Assembly (NCBI RefSeq): GCF_021458635.1
Contig: NZ_JAIRDQ010000002.1
Coordinates: 868,001-932,000, forward strand
Direction of reading: 5' to 3'
DNA: 64,000 nucleotides
DNA from: Bradyrhizobium monzae
Lineage (GTDB): Bacteria > Pseudomonadota > Alphaproteobacteria > Rhizobiales > Xanthobacteraceae
Shown: positions 9,992-18,896 of the stretch, piece after piece
Numbering within the stretch: position 1 is the first letter of the stretch
How the letters are laid out: every line of letters begins with the position of its first letter
Notes under the pieces: generated by a model
What the model was told of the DNA's origin: nothing
What the model saw: only the letters and a program-made list of their open reading frames with translations
The model's database searches: none
Program-made: the position numbers and the translations under genes

Positions 9992-10194
9992 TCTCCGCTA
10001 TTCAATTCCAGCCCAAGAGCATATTCGAGGGCGCGCACCGCAATATTACGTGCCGGGATCAATTATTCCCGCGCTCCATGACTATTTTCGCCAGGCTGCA
10101 CGCACACAATCGTGAACTGAAACGCGCCCAGCGCGCGTAACGGCTCCAGGCGCGAGGCCGTACCAGCAGCAATGCATCATCAAAGGCCGGTGAA

Positions 10195-10692
10195 ATGACA
10201 GAGCTCGTGAGAACAAACTTCCACATCGCAGAGGACGGGGCTGGGTCCTATCGACCGCTGGCGATCCTGCGCTGGGTCATGGTCGTGATCTTCGTGTCGT
10301 TCGGCATGCAGAAATTCACGCCACAATCGGCCCAGGGCATCGCGCAATTCATCAGCAACAGCCCGTTTGTCTCATGGCTATCGATCTTCGGATTGAGGGG
10401 CGAAGCCTACGTTCTCGGTGTCACCGAATTCGTGATCGCAGCCCTGCTGGCTGCCGGTGCATTCAGCCCGATCCTCTCGGCGCTGGGATCGCTCATGGGC
10501 GTTGTCACCTTCGCCGTCACCTGGTCGTTCTTTTTCACCACGCCCGGCGTCGTGACATGGAGCATCTCAACCAACCCGATGGCCTGGAATCTGGCGGGAG
10601 AGTTCCTGTTCAAGGACATTGTCCTGTTTTGCGTCTGCGTCGTGCTGCTCCTGACGTCGCTGCCACAGGTCGTTACGCGGCTGCGCTGTTGA
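10195..10692 (+). CDS. DUF417 (YkgB/RclC-like) membrane protein
   Basis: A 165-residue inner-membrane protein with four predicted helices and the DUF417 hallmarks: RWVMVVIFVSFGMQKFTP at the first helix, a following segment SNSPFVSWLSIFGLRGE, and TPGVVTWSIS. In Escherichia coli the family includes YkgB and RclC, the latter part of a reactive-chlorine response; no RclA/RclB/RclR partner is nearby here. The gene just downstream encodes a small phosphatase and starts 116 bases later, so an operon is possible but unproven. Confidence 0.85.
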   Translation: MTELVRTNFHIAEDGAGSYRPLAILRWVMVVIFVSFGMQKFTPQSAQGIAQFISNSPFVSWLSIFGLRGEAYVLGVTEFVIAALLAAGAFSPILSALGSLMGVVTFAVTWSFFFTTPGVVTWSISTNPMAWNLAGEFLFKDIVLFCVCVVLLLTSLPQVVTRLRC

Positions 10693-10808
10693 GGGGGCTC
10701 AAAGAGCCACGTGTCCATCGGCGCGAAGCCGTGTTAGCGTCTTCGGATTGCGGGACTACATGACGGCCTTCTGGCATGTGGCAGATCGTGGGTGGAAAAC
10801 ACGACTTG

Positions 10809-11261
10809 ATGACCAAGACCAATCGCGTGCTGTTTCTCTGCACCGGCAATTACTATCGAAGCCGCTACGCCGAAGAGCTTTTCAACCATCAGGCCGGGCT
10901 CGACGGATTGAGGTGGCACGCCTTCTCGCGCGCCGTCGCCGAAAACCTCTTTCCTGAAAACGTGGGGCCGATGTCGCCCTTCACGCTGAATGCCCTGCAG
11001 GCGAAAGGCATTACGCCGGGAGACGCCGTGCGCGGTCCGGCGCTCTGCACGGTCGACGACTTTGCGGACGCGGCGCTTGTCGTCGCGCTGAAGGATTCCG
11101 AGCATCGCCCCATGATCGAGCGACGCTTTGCCGCTGTCGCCCATCGCGTCGAATATTGGAACGTGGACGACATCGAGTTCCTCGATCCGCCAACGGCACT
11201 AGGCAAGATCGATGAGCTGGTCGGGCGGCTGATCAGGCGCCTGCAGACTAGCGCGCCATAG
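10809..11261 (+). CDS. low-molecular-weight protein tyrosine phosphatase-like protein
   Basis: A 150-residue protein with the P-loop of the LMW phosphatase/arsenate reductase fold at its N-terminus: VLFLCTGNYYRS, with nucleophile C11 and R17 in the C-x5-R spacing. A late LDPP (WNVDDIEFLDPP) is in the place of the general-acid aspartate. The second P-loop cysteine, which protects many family members from oxidation, is replaced by tyrosine. The ATG at 10809 is chosen because it gives the usual short lead into the P-loop; an in-frame ATG at 10776 would add 11 unconserved residues. The natural substrate is unknown. Confidence 0.82.
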   Translation: MTKTNRVLFLCTGNYYRSRYAEELFNHQAGLDGLRWHAFSRAVAENLFPENVGPMSPFTLNALQAKGITPGDAVRGPALCTVDDFADAALVVALKDSEHRPMIERRFAAVAHRVEYWNVDDIEFLDPPTALGKIDELVGRLIRRLQTSAP

Positions 11262-11293
11262 CGCGAATATCCGCGCTGATGTGTGCTTCAAAC

Positions 11294-11322
11294 GAAAAGC
11301 CCCGGCACGAGGGCCGAGGCTT
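11294..11322 (-). terminator. probable Rho-independent terminator of the cupin/alcohol-dehydrogenase transcript
   Basis: Arms 11297-11306 and 11313-11322 pair with one mismatch around a six-base loop. Read on the minus strand the stem is followed by TTTTCGTTT. It lies about 180 bases after the stop of the minus-strand alcohol dehydrogenase gene, in the convergent gap with the phosphatase gene. Confidence 0.65.
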
Positions 11323-11502
11323 GCGATGCAGTCCGCGTACATCCGGCGAACCGATCGTCGAGGCAAAGACTAGCTGCGAATTTTGAACAGATGATGACGG
11401 GGTTGGGTCGACAAGATGTCGCGACGGGTCGGAACCAGATCGCCTGATCCCATCCCGAAGATAAATCTCCACCCGCCGCGGAGCCGGAAGCAATATTCGC
11501 CC

Positions 11503-12519
11503 TCACACCGTCAACAGCGTCTTGATCGCACGACGCTGATCCATCGCCTTGTAGCCTTCCGCGACCTGGTCGATGGGCAGTGTGAGATCGAACACCTTGC
11601 CGGGCTGAATGCGTCCATTGAGCACGCGGTCCATCAGATCGGGCAAGAACCGCCGCACAGGCGCTGGACCACCCATCATGCGGCGCTGCGCAAAGAACAA
11701 CGCCTGGCCTTCGAAGGTCACCCCATGGGGAACACCGACATAGCCGATAGAGCCGCCGGGTCGCGCGCATTCGAGCGCTTGCGACATGGCTTCCTGCGTG
11801 CCGACGCATTCGAGCACCGAGTCCCCGCCGACGCCCCGGGTCAGCTCCTTGACGCGCGCGATGCCTTCCGCGCCGCGCTCGACCACGATATCCGTGGCGC
11901 CGAACTTCCGGGCCAGAGCCTGCCGCGTCTCGTGGCGGCTCATGGCAATGATGCGCTCCGCACCCATCTCTTTCGCCGCGAGCACGCCCATGAGGCCGAC
12001 TGCGCCATCACCGACCACCACCACGGTGGCACCTTCGGTCACGTTCGCGGCGTCAGCGGCATACCAGCCGGTCCCGAGCACGTCGGAGGCCGCGAGCAGA
12101 TGCGGGATGAGATCGCTGCCCGGCATCTCCCTGGTCGCAACGAGCGTACCATCGGCAAGGGCGACGCGGGCGTAAGGCGCCTGCGCGCCCGACATGAACT
12201 CCCGCTGCTCGCACGACGACTGGAAACCGAACTTGCAATGCGGGCAGGTATTGTCCGACAGGCAGAACGAGCCGACGACGAACTGACCGGGCTTGATGGT
12301 CCGTACCGCACTGCCGATCTCGACGACCACACCGCAATATTCGTGGCCCATATGCGCAGGGCCCTCCTTCGGCTGCAGTCCGCGATAGGGCCAGAGATCG
12401 GAGCCGCAGATGCAGGTGGCCGACAGTTTGATGATGGCGTCGGTCGGATGGATGATCTTGGGATCGTCGACCCGCTCATAACGGACGTCGCCGGGGCCGT
12501 AGAGGACGGTTGCCTTCAT
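11503..12519 (-). CDS. zinc-dependent alcohol dehydrogenase family protein
   Basis: A 338-residue medium-chain dehydrogenase. The GroES-like domain holds the catalytic-zinc residues ([12 protein letters not shown], then GHEYCGVV with the conserved histidine-glutamate) and a structural-zinc loop [17 protein letters not shown]. The Rossmann domain has [17 protein letters not shown] for NAD(P). The sequence is close to glutathione-independent formaldehyde/threonine-type dehydrogenases, but the substrate is open. The ATG at 12519 overlaps the stop of the upstream cupin gene by four bases, showing coupling. An upstream in-frame extension overlaps the cupin gene and is rejected. The group is probably governed by the divergent LysR gene. 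Confidence 0.9.
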   Translation of the reverse strand: MKATVLYGPGDVRYERVDDPKIIHPTDAIIKLSATCICGSDLWPYRGLQPKEGPAHMGHEYCGVVVEIGSAVRTIKPGQFVVGSFCLSDNTCPHCKFGFQSSCEQREFMSGAQAPYARVALADGTLVATREMPGSDLIPHLLAASDVLGTGWYAADAANVTEGATVVVVGDGAVGLMGVLAAKEMGAERIIAMSRHETRQALARKFGATDIVVERGAEGIARVKELTRGVGGDSVLECVGTQEAMSQALECARPGGSIGYVGVPHGVTFEGQALFFAQRRMMGGPAPVRRFLPDLMDRVLNGRIQPGKVFDLTLPIDQVAEGYKAMDQRRAIKTLLTV

Positions 12520-12935
12520 TGTTGCTCTCCGTTGATCGCGGACGCGTCGTATTGCGCGTCGCTGACCTTCTCCATCCAATCGACGGGGTTGCCGTTGAGT
12601 GCTTCCTGGATGGCGATATGGCTCATGGCCGTGGTTGGCGACGCCCCATGCCAGTGCTTCTCGCGAGGCGCGAACGACACCACGTCGCCCGGGCGGATCT
12701 GCTCGATCGCTCCGCCCCAGCGCTGCACGCAGCCGCGGCCGGACGTGACGATGAGGGTCTGCCCGAAAGGATGCGTGTGCCACGCCGTGCGCGCGCCGGG
12801 TTCGAAGGTAACGTGATTGCCGGCGACGCGAGAGGGATCGACCGCCGGAAACAGCGGATCGATCCGGACCGTGCCCGTGAAATAGTCTACCGGGGCGCGG
12901 GTTGACGGTTGGGAACCTGCTTGCCGAATTTGCAT
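12516..12935 (-). CDS. cupin-domain protein
   Basis: A 139-residue single cupin barrel. Motif 1 is [20 protein letters not shown] with metal-binding histidines and glutamine in the usual place of the acid; motif 2 is [18 protein letters not shown] with the last histidine. Such proteins are often found beside dehydrogenases and MFS pumps under LysR control and resemble the hydroxynitrile-lyase-type or carboxymuconolactone-associated cupins; catalytic role is unknown. A GAGGAG site lies eight bases before the ATG. Downstream it is coupled to the alcohol dehydrogenase. Confidence 0.88.
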   Translation of the reverse strand: MQIRQAGSQPSTRAPVDYFTGTVRIDPLFPAVDPSRVAGNHVTFEPGARTAWHTHPFGQTLIVTSGRGCVQRWGGAIEQIRPGDVVSFAPREKHWHGASPTTAMSHIAIQEALNGNPVDWMEKVSDAQYDASAINGEQQ

Positions 12936-12959
12936 CTGTTGTCTCCTCGAGGAGTTGCG

Positions 12960-14189
12960 TTACGAAGTGGCGCTTGCCGGCACGCACGCGGCGCAGCGCG
13001 GGTCAGCTTTCGCTTTGCGGCGCAGCGCTCCGACCAGAATGACGGTCGACGAGAGCGCGAGGATGACGGCGCTGAACAGGAACGTGGCCCGGTAGCCGCT
13101 GCTGTCGAACAGCACACCGCCGCCTGCCGCTCCCATGGTGATGGCAAGCTGAACCACCGCGACCATCAGGCCACCGCCAGCTTCCGCGTCATCCGGCAAA
13201 GCGGTGCTGAGCCAGGTCCACCAACCGACCGGAGCCGCAGTGCCAATAAAGCCCCACAGGAACATCAGCGCGACCGTGGCGCCAAGCGAGGCCCCGAACG
13301 CCGTGAGCGCGACCGCTATGGCGGCCATTGAAAACGGCATGACGACGAGTGACGTGTAGAGGCGTTCGCGGATGACAAATCCGATCAGCGATGTGCCGAT
13401 GAGACCGGCCACGCCCATCACGAGCAGCAGGGCCGAAATGGTCGTGACATCGACGCGCGTGATCGTTTCGAAGAACGGCCGCAGATAGGTGAAGAGCGCG
13501 AACTGGCCGAGAAAGAACAGCGCTGCTGCGAGCATGCCATAGGGCACCTCCGGGCGACGCAAGACCTTGAAGGCTGCTGCCGCGCTTGCACGCTCCTGGC
13601 TCGGCATTCTCGGCAGCGAGAGGAGTTGCCAGACAAGGGTCAGCGCAGCGACGGGAACAACACAGAAGAACGCGCCGCGCCAGCCGATATACTGGCCAAG
13701 GAAGCTGCCGAGAGGCGCGGCAATCGTGGTGGCCAGAGCATTGCCGCCGTTGAGAACCGCAAGCGCGCGCGGCACGTCCTTGCCCGGCACGATGCGGATC
13801 ATGGTTGCGGCGGACATCGACCAGAAACCGCCGACGGCCATACCGACGAGGGCGCGCCCAATCATGAAAACCGGATAGTTCGGCGCGAAGGCCACGACGA
13901 CCCCGGAGACGAGCGTGATCCCCGTGAGCCACAGCAGCACGGATCGGCGGTCGATCCCGCGCGTCGAAGCCGAGATGAAAAGACTGGTGAGAATGGCGAA
14001 CAGGCCTGAGATGGAAATGGCTTGGCCGGCCTGTCCTTCCGTCAACTGGAGACCTTCCGCGATCGGCGTGAGCAGGCTCACCGGCATCCACTCGGTTGCG
14101 ACGAGGCTCGAGGCGCAAAGAGAAACCGCGAAAACCGCGCTCCACGCGGCCACTGGCTGCGTTGTTGTCTGATCTGTCGTGACGTCCAT
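12960..14189 (-). CDS. MFS efflux transporter (AraJ/sugar-efflux type)
   Basis: A 409-residue protein with about 12 transmembrane helices. The loop between helices 2 and 3 is DRRSVLLW, and helix 4 begins with a conserved arginine (GRALVGMAVGGFWSMSA), both typical of the DHA1 drug/sugar efflux group. The N-terminus is cytosolic. It is the first gene of the group running into the cupin and alcohol dehydrogenase (24-base gap) and is divergent from a LysR regulator, a layout commonly used for inducible export. The cargo is unknown. Confidence 0.9.
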   Translation of the reverse strand: MDVTTDQTTTQPVAAWSAVFAVSLCASSLVATEWMPVSLLTPIAEGLQLTEGQAGQAISISGLFAILTSLFISASTRGIDRRSVLLWLTGITLVSGVVVAFAPNYPVFMIGRALVGMAVGGFWSMSAATMIRIVPGKDVPRALAVLNGGNALATTIAAPLGSFLGQYIGWRGAFFCVVPVAALTLVWQLLSLPRMPSQERASAAAAFKVLRRPEVPYGMLAAALFFLGQFALFTYLRPFFETITRVDVTTISALLLVMGVAGLIGTSLIGFVIRERLYTSLVVMPFSMAAIAVALTAFGASLGATVALMFLWGFIGTAAPVGWWTWLSTALPDDAEAGGGLMVAVVQLAITMGAAGGGVLFDSSGYRATFLFSAVILALSSTVILVGALRRKAKADPRCAACVPASATS

Positions 14190-14263
14190 GGGGGTTCCGT
14201 ATCTCGCAAAGCGCCCAAGCCCGGCACCGGTTCACGGCAACACATAGAGCCCCCTGCGGCGTT

Positions 14264-14296
14264 CGATTAGCCGCTATAATTTGCTTGCATTAATCG
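14264..14296. promoter_or_regulatory. possible LysR-type operator in the divergent gap
   Basis: The six-base arms CGATTA (14264-14269) and TAATCG (14291-14296) form an interrupted inverted repeat with 21 bases between. A TATAAT at 14275-14280 lies inside. The repeat sits between the divergent MFS and LysR starts, where LysR proteins usually bind. Spacing is wider than the classic T-N11-A box, so the call is tentative. Confidence 0.4.
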
Positions 14297-14309
14297 ATGT
14301 AGGCCATGA

Positions 14310-15230
14310 ATGTTGGCGGCCATGGCAGCTCAGGATTTCAACGATTTGCTGGCCTTCGTGGCCGTCGCCCGCGAGCGCAGCTTTACCAAGGCCGCCGCGA
14401 AACTGGGCGTCGTGCAGTCGACGCTCAGCCACACCATCAAGCGGCTGGAATCGCAGATGGGCCTGCGATTGCTGACGCGCACGACGCGAAGCGTCGGCCT
14501 GACCGAGGCAGGCGTGCGGCTGCAGCAGTCAGTCGCACCGCGCATCGAAGAGATCGAGCGCGATATCGCCGCGCTGATGTCGCTGCGCGACACGCCGTCG
14601 GGCACGATCCGTATCACGCTCTCGGACCACGCGCTGGACAAGGTGGTCTGGCCGAAGCTGGCGCCGGTCCTGAGAAAGTACCCCGACATCAAGGTCGAGT
14701 TCAGCCTCGACACCGCCTTTCGCAACATCGTCGAAGACGGCTTCGATGCCGGCATCCGCCTCGGCGAAAGCGTCGAGAAGGACATGATCGCGGTGCGCGT
14801 CGGCCCGGATTGGCGGCTGGTCGCTGTCGCCTCGCCCGCCTATCTGAAGGAGCATCCCAAACCGAAGCATCCGCAGGATCTCCTCGATCATGTCTGCATC
14901 AAGCGGCGCGCGGCGGCCGGCGGTCATTACGTCTGGGAGTTCGCCAAAAACGGTCCCGACCTCCGGGTGCGAGTCGAGGGGCAACTGACCTTCAACGATT
15001 CCCGCGCCATGATTGAAGCCGCCGTCAAAGGATTCGGCATCGCCTATCTTCCCGAAGACATGGTGACGGCGCATGTCCGCTCCGGCGAGCTCGTCATCGT
15101 GCTCGACGACTGGTCGCCGAAGTTCGACGGCTACTATATCTATTATCCAACCTCGCGGCAGAACTCGGCGGCGTTCAAGGTGGTCGTCGATGCGCTGCGG
15201 CATCACGACGCGCGGAGAAAACGCGGCTAG
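14310..15230 (+). CDS. LysR-family transcriptional regulator
   Basis: A 306-residue regulator. The winged helix-turn-helix occupies residues 5-65 (FNDLLAFVAVARERSFTKAA and VVQSTLSHTIKRLESQMGLR), followed by a linker helix and a two-lobed periplasmic-binding-like effector domain (about 95-300, with TIRITLSDHALDKVVWPKL). It belongs to the subgroup resembling YafC/DmlR-type regulators of oxidoreductases and exporters. ATG codons at 14310 and 14322 are both possible. It is divergent from the MFS/cupin/dehydrogenase group and most likely controls it. Confidence 0.92.
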   Translation: MLAAMAAQDFNDLLAFVAVARERSFTKAAAKLGVVQSTLSHTIKRLESQMGLRLLTRTTRSVGLTEAGVRLQQSVAPRIEEIERDIAALMSLRDTPSGTIRITLSDHALDKVVWPKLAPVLRKYPDIKVEFSLDTAFRNIVEDGFDAGIRLGESVEKDMIAVRVGPDWRLVAVASPAYLKEHPKPKHPQDLLDHVCIKRRAAAGGHYVWEFAKNGPDLRVRVEGQLTFNDSRAMIEAAVKGFGIAYLPEDMVTAHVRSGELVIVLDDWSPKFDGYYIYYPTSRQNSAAFKVVVDALRHHDARRKRG

Positions 15231-15248
15231 CCTCGCGCGGCGTTGCCG

Positions 15249-15740
15249 CTATCCGACCGGCCCCGGAGTCCAATCGTCGCCAGACAGCGGCGTCACGGTG
15301 ACGTCGGGAATCACCCCCCGCTCCATGTCCGGATCGAAATGGCGCATCGTCCGTTCATTGAGGTCGATGATTCGGCCCGGCCTGAGCGGCCCCACGTCAT
15401 TGATCTTGACGATGACCTTCTTGCCGACGGCTTCGACCAGCGCATATTTCGGTCTCGCTCCGAATTGCACCCCACCAAATTTCTGACGCAAGCTGGTCTT
15501 GATGGCAGCCGTCCAGACCTCGGGATCGTAACGCTCGCCGGAGGCGGTGCTCGGGCCGCCCTCCTCCTTGCCGGGCTTGAACGGATTATACGTCGATGCC
15601 GCGCCAACGACCGCAGCCCCGGAGGCGGCATCGACGGCGGCGCTTGAATGAACCCCACTTGTTTCACTACGTGCAACGCTGACAGAAACGGCAAGCGTAA
15701 CCAGGGCGCCGCAAATTGCGGCGCTCGAGCGGAACACCAT
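15249..15740 (-). CDS. secreted RlpA-like double-psi beta-barrel protein
   Basis: A 163-residue exported protein. A signal peptide covers about residues 1-27 (AAICGALVTLAVSVSVARS). The mature region has the RlpA-type barrel: GAASTYNPF near the start, SGERYDPEVWTAA, and VIVKINDVGPLRPGRIIDLNERTM, which carries the conserved aspartate. RlpA proteins are septal lytic transglycosylases or peptidoglycan-associated factors; this short version has no SPOR domain. The ATG at 15740 is chosen because an AGGAG lies five bases upstream and the signal peptide starts there; the frame extends further but without a signal. It is convergent with the LysR gene. Confidence 0.8.
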   Translation of the reverse strand: MVFRSSAAICGALVTLAVSVSVARSETSGVHSSAAVDAASGAAVVGAASTYNPFKPGKEEGGPSTASGERYDPEVWTAAIKTSLRQKFGGVQFGARPKYALVEAVGKKVIVKINDVGPLRPGRIIDLNERTMRHFDPDMERGVIPDVTVTPLSGDDWTPGPVG

Positions 15741-16174
15741 TACATCTCCTTTGATTTTTCGTCCGGTTCCCGATGCCGCAGAACATGGCCAAGCGAACGC
15801 GAGAGCGTTTGCGAACTTGCGCCAGTCATTTGCGGATTCGAGCCAACCCCTTGGCCACGGAACCGTTGTGGGAACCAGAGCGGTCCCGCACATTGCTTTC
15901 GTTATCGCCGTCTAAGACGGGGATTGCGTCAGCAACATGACTCCTGGATTAACAGAGTCCGACCCCCGGAATCTTACGTGTTCAGCAGCACAAGCGCATT
16001 ACGCGACGTCCGTGAACACCGCAACCGCGCGAGACAGCGGCACACATTGCATCTGGTTGCTCGGCAACAGGCGTTGAGCTCACGATGTTGCGGAAAATTC
16101 GCGGCGAAGATATTTCCTCAATACGACGCGGGACGGCCCTGGACGCCGGCCGCCCCGCCTCACGATCACAGATC
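15741..16174. other. gene-free interval
   Basis: This 434-base stretch separates the RlpA-like gene start from the sulfatase stop. Next to the RlpA-like start it holds that gene's ribosome site. No open frame has a recognisable product, and I see no strong terminator or repeat. Several GGAACC/GGTTCC pieces occur near 15763-15880 but not with the spacing needed for an extracytoplasmic sigma promoter. Confidence 0.5.
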
Positions 16175-17881
16175 CTATTTTGCCATCGCCGTCCTTGCGG
16201 CCTCGATTTTCGCCTTTACGGCATCGAGGTTGAAGCTTGCGCCCTTCTGCATCGGCGGAAACTCGACCGCGGTCCTCGCCAGCTTCTCCACCTCCTGCTG
16301 GACGAAGACGAAGCGCCAGAATTCATATTTGAACCAGTCGAAATATTGCTGCGCTCCGTTTTTGGTCCCGTTGTCGGGCCAGCCTGTTCGCTCGAACGGG
16401 TCCAGGCGAAGGTTGGTGAGGTAGGGGACGTCAACCTTCGTCTTTTCGCCCAACCAGCCTCCGGGCTGGTCGATGAAACGATACTTGTAGTCGTCGATGC
16501 GCACAGCACCCAGCTCGCTCTCGCCGAAGTACCAAACTTCGTGTCGGTTTGACGGCCCCTTTCCGGTGATCATGTCCATCTGATTGTAACCGTCCAGATG
16601 GCACTTGTAGGTGCGGCCTCCGATGTTCTTGCCCGTCTTCAGTTCGTCGACAATGTTCGGGTTGCCGGCAGCGGCCAGCAAGGTCGGAAACCAGTCGAGC
16701 CCGGAGATGATACCGTTCTCGACCTTGCCGGCTGGCACCTTGCCCGGCCAACGGATCATCGCCGGCGCGCGAAAGCCGCCTTCCAAGACCGTCCCTTTGC
16801 TCTGCGCGAAAGGCGTCTGCCCGCCATCCGGCCACGTAAAGACCTCCGTTCCGTTATCGGTGGTAAAGATCACGATGGTGTTGTCATCCACGCCCATGTC
16901 CTTGAGCTTTTGCATGACGATGCCGACATCGTCGTCGAGCTGCGCCATGCCGGCTTCGTGAATCGACCAGCCGTTCTTGGAGTTGCGCATCGCCTCGTAC
17001 TTTGGCGACAAGTGCGTGACGATGTGCATGCGGGTCGGATTGAGCCACAGGAAGAAGGGCTTGTTGTCGGCCTTGGACCTTTCAATGAACGACAAGGCAA
17101 GGTCCCGGATTTCATCGTCCACGGTTTCCATCCGCTTGGGATAGAGCGTTCCGGCATCCTCAATCCTTTGCTTACCCACCTTGCCCCAGCGTGGATCCAC
17201 AGTGGCATCGTCCGCATTCGTTGCCCACGAATGGACCATGTTGCGCGGACCGACGACGTTCAGCAGATCTTGCGGATAAGCGGGATGGGCCGGATCTTCC
17301 ATTGCATCGAGGTGATACAAGTAGCCGAAGAACTCGTCGAAGCCATGCACTGTCGGCAGAAACTCGTTCTTATCGCCGAGGTGGTTCTTGCCGAATTGGC
17401 CGGTGGCATAGCCCATGCCTTTGAGCGCGGTGGCAATGGTCACGGCTTCGGCAGGCAAGCCCGTGGGGGCGCCCGCCTGGCCGACCGTCGTCATGCCGGT
17501 ACGGATCGGCAGCTCGCCGGTGATGAAGTTGGCGCGCCCCGCAGTGCAACTCGCCTCGGCGTAGTAATCGGTAAACAGCATGCCCTCTGCCGCGATCTTG
17601 TCGAGGTTCGGCGTCCGGCCGGCCATCATGCCGCGATGGTAAGCACCGATATTCCAGATGCCGATATCGTCTCCCATGATGACGACGATATTGGGCCGCT
17701 GCGCCGCCGCTGAGGCCGGCGTTGATTGCTGCGCTTGCGCGAAGCTTGTCCCACCGACGGCAGCCAGTGCCGACGCCGCGACGATAGAACTGCCGCTCAA
17801 CAGGAGATCGCGGCGCTTCAAACCTGCGCTGCCGTGTCCCGTGCTCTTCCTGGCCGTTTCCGGAATCTTATCATTACTCAT
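16175..17881 (-). CDS. arylsulfatase, Tat-exported
   Basis: A 568-residue sulfatase-family hydrolase. A twin-arginine signal occupies residues 22-50 (KRRDLLLSGSSIVAASALAA, cut near AQAQ), so the enzyme is exported folded. The catalytic domain opens with NIVVIMGDDIG, whose paired aspartates bind calcium, and the maturation motif is CTAGR with C112 to be converted to formylglycine; the third position is alanine instead of the common proline. FTTDNG carries further metal residues and the C-terminal third is a typical sulfatase subdomain. Substrate (aryl or choline-type sulfate ester) is unknown. The ATG at 17881 has a GAGGA about nine bases upstream. No formylglycine-generating enzyme gene is adjacent. 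Confidence 0.9.
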   Translation of the reverse strand: MSNDKIPETARKSTGHGSAGLKRRDLLLSGSSIVAASALAAVGGTSFAQAQQSTPASAAAQRPNIVVIMGDDIGIWNIGAYHRGMMAGRTPNLDKIAAEGMLFTDYYAEASCTAGRANFITGELPIRTGMTTVGQAGAPTGLPAEAVTIATALKGMGYATGQFGKNHLGDKNEFLPTVHGFDEFFGYLYHLDAMEDPAHPAYPQDLLNVVGPRNMVHSWATNADDATVDPRWGKVGKQRIEDAGTLYPKRMETVDDEIRDLALSFIERSKADNKPFFLWLNPTRMHIVTHLSPKYEAMRNSKNGWSIHEAGMAQLDDDVGIVMQKLKDMGVDDNTIVIFTTDNGTEVFTWPDGGQTPFAQSKGTVLEGGFRAPAMIRWPGKVPAGKVENGIISGLDWFPTLLAAAGNPNIVDELKTGKNIGGRTYKCHLDGYNQMDMITGKGPSNRHEVWYFGESELGAVRIDDYKYRFIDQPGGWLGEKTKVDVPYLTNLRLDPFERTGWPDNGTKNGAQQYFDWFKYEFWRFVFVQQEVEKLARTAVEFPPMQKGASFNLDAVKAKIEAARTAMAK

Positions 17882-18439
17882 GACGCGATCCTCTTCCTGG
17901 CGATGCACCTGAAGCCTGCATGGCTTGCACGGGTGTCGAACAGCTCGGCATTGCGCGCAGCCGGTCGATAGCGGCGGCAACAGTCAGGAACGCAGAGGAT
18001 GCCAGCCGCCTTTAAGCACCTTGCGCAACCTACGGTACGGGTTCTCAGGTGGAAGCTCGGCTCAAAGAAGGGAAATTATAACAACTCATAGTTGATCGCA
18101 ATGTCGGATCACTGCGGTCGCGAAATGAAAAGCTTGCCGGCTCAGGCATGGCCAGTCACATACTCGCCAAATTGCCGCCCGATCGGCAGAGCCCTCTTTA
18201 TAATCCGCGAGGACACCCAGGATATTGCGGTGCAACAGTGAGCTGACAAAATGCGTTACCGAGGTTCATTGACCTGGATCAACCAAAGATCCGCCGACTC
18301 CCTGCAGGCAAGCTTAGCAAAAGTGACACGAAAGGCCGTGTGCGTGACGGTTGCCCGCTTCCAGGAAACCACCTTGGCGACATTCCACGTCCAATCGAAC
18401 GGATCCAGTAGCCTCCTGGCTATTTCATCGGAGAGTTTC
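17882..18439. other. gene-free interval upstream of the sulfatase and the small secreted protein
   Basis: These 558 bases hold the divergent upstream regions of both neighbours. The frame of the small secreted protein stays open back to 18251, but that part has no signal-peptide character and reads as non-coding. Part of the stretch (18060-18110) is richer in A and T than its surroundings, as expected of promoters. No repeat or RNA gene is evident. Confidence 0.5.
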
Positions 18440-18838
18440 ATGAAAAACCTCAATCCGCTGGCGTTGTTAATTCTCCTCGCGACGCAATCCGCCGCCGCAC
18501 AGGCTGGAGATTTGAACGGAGCATGGTCGATCGACGCTACGGCCTGCGGCAGCATGTTTACCAAAGAGAACAACAAGCTTGCGTTCAAGAAAGATGCTGA
18601 TCTCTACGCGGGCGGTTTGATCGTCCAGGGAAAACAGATATCCGGCACATTTCAAAAATGCACTGTCAAATCGATGCATGAAGACGGGCCGAACGTGCGC
18701 GTGGTTGCGTCCTGCTCGGACGGTGTCTCGATCTCGGACGTCACATTCGACCTGAAACTTTCGGGAGAGGATAAGGTCACGCTTAGCTCCAAGGAGCCGG
18801 TGCCGGTGGAAATGGTGTATGCCCGCTGCCCGATGTGA
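18440..18838 (+). CDS. small secreted protein of unknown function
   Basis: A 132-residue exported protein with a clear Sec signal (MKNLNPLALLILLATQSAAA, cut near AQA). The mature part begins GDLNGAWSIDATACG and is rich in beta strand with four cysteines, which could form two disulfides in the periplasm; the layout resembles small lipocalin-like or avidin-like barrels, but this is only an impression. The ATG is chosen because GGAGAG lies five bases upstream and the signal starts there. It stands alone, convergent with the acyl-CoA dehydrogenase. Confidence 0.7.
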   Translation: MKNLNPLALLILLATQSAAAQAGDLNGAWSIDATACGSMFTKENNKLAFKKDADLYAGGLIVQGKQISGTFQKCTVKSMHEDGPNVRVVASCSDGVSISDVTFDLKLSGEDKVTLSSKEPVPVEMVYARCPM

Positions 18839-18896
18839 CGCTTCCGCTGGATGGTGACGACATCGTAGAGCCTTGGGAAGGATCGCGCGGCGCGCC

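Noticed and set aside
12520..12987. N-terminal extension of the alcohol dehydrogenase frame
   Set aside because: The frame stays open upstream but overlaps the whole cupin gene; the family N-terminus [12 protein letters not shown] begins at 12519.
18251..18439. Upstream extension of the small secreted protein
   Set aside because: It would bury the signal peptide inside the protein; the ATG at 18440 has its own ribosome site.
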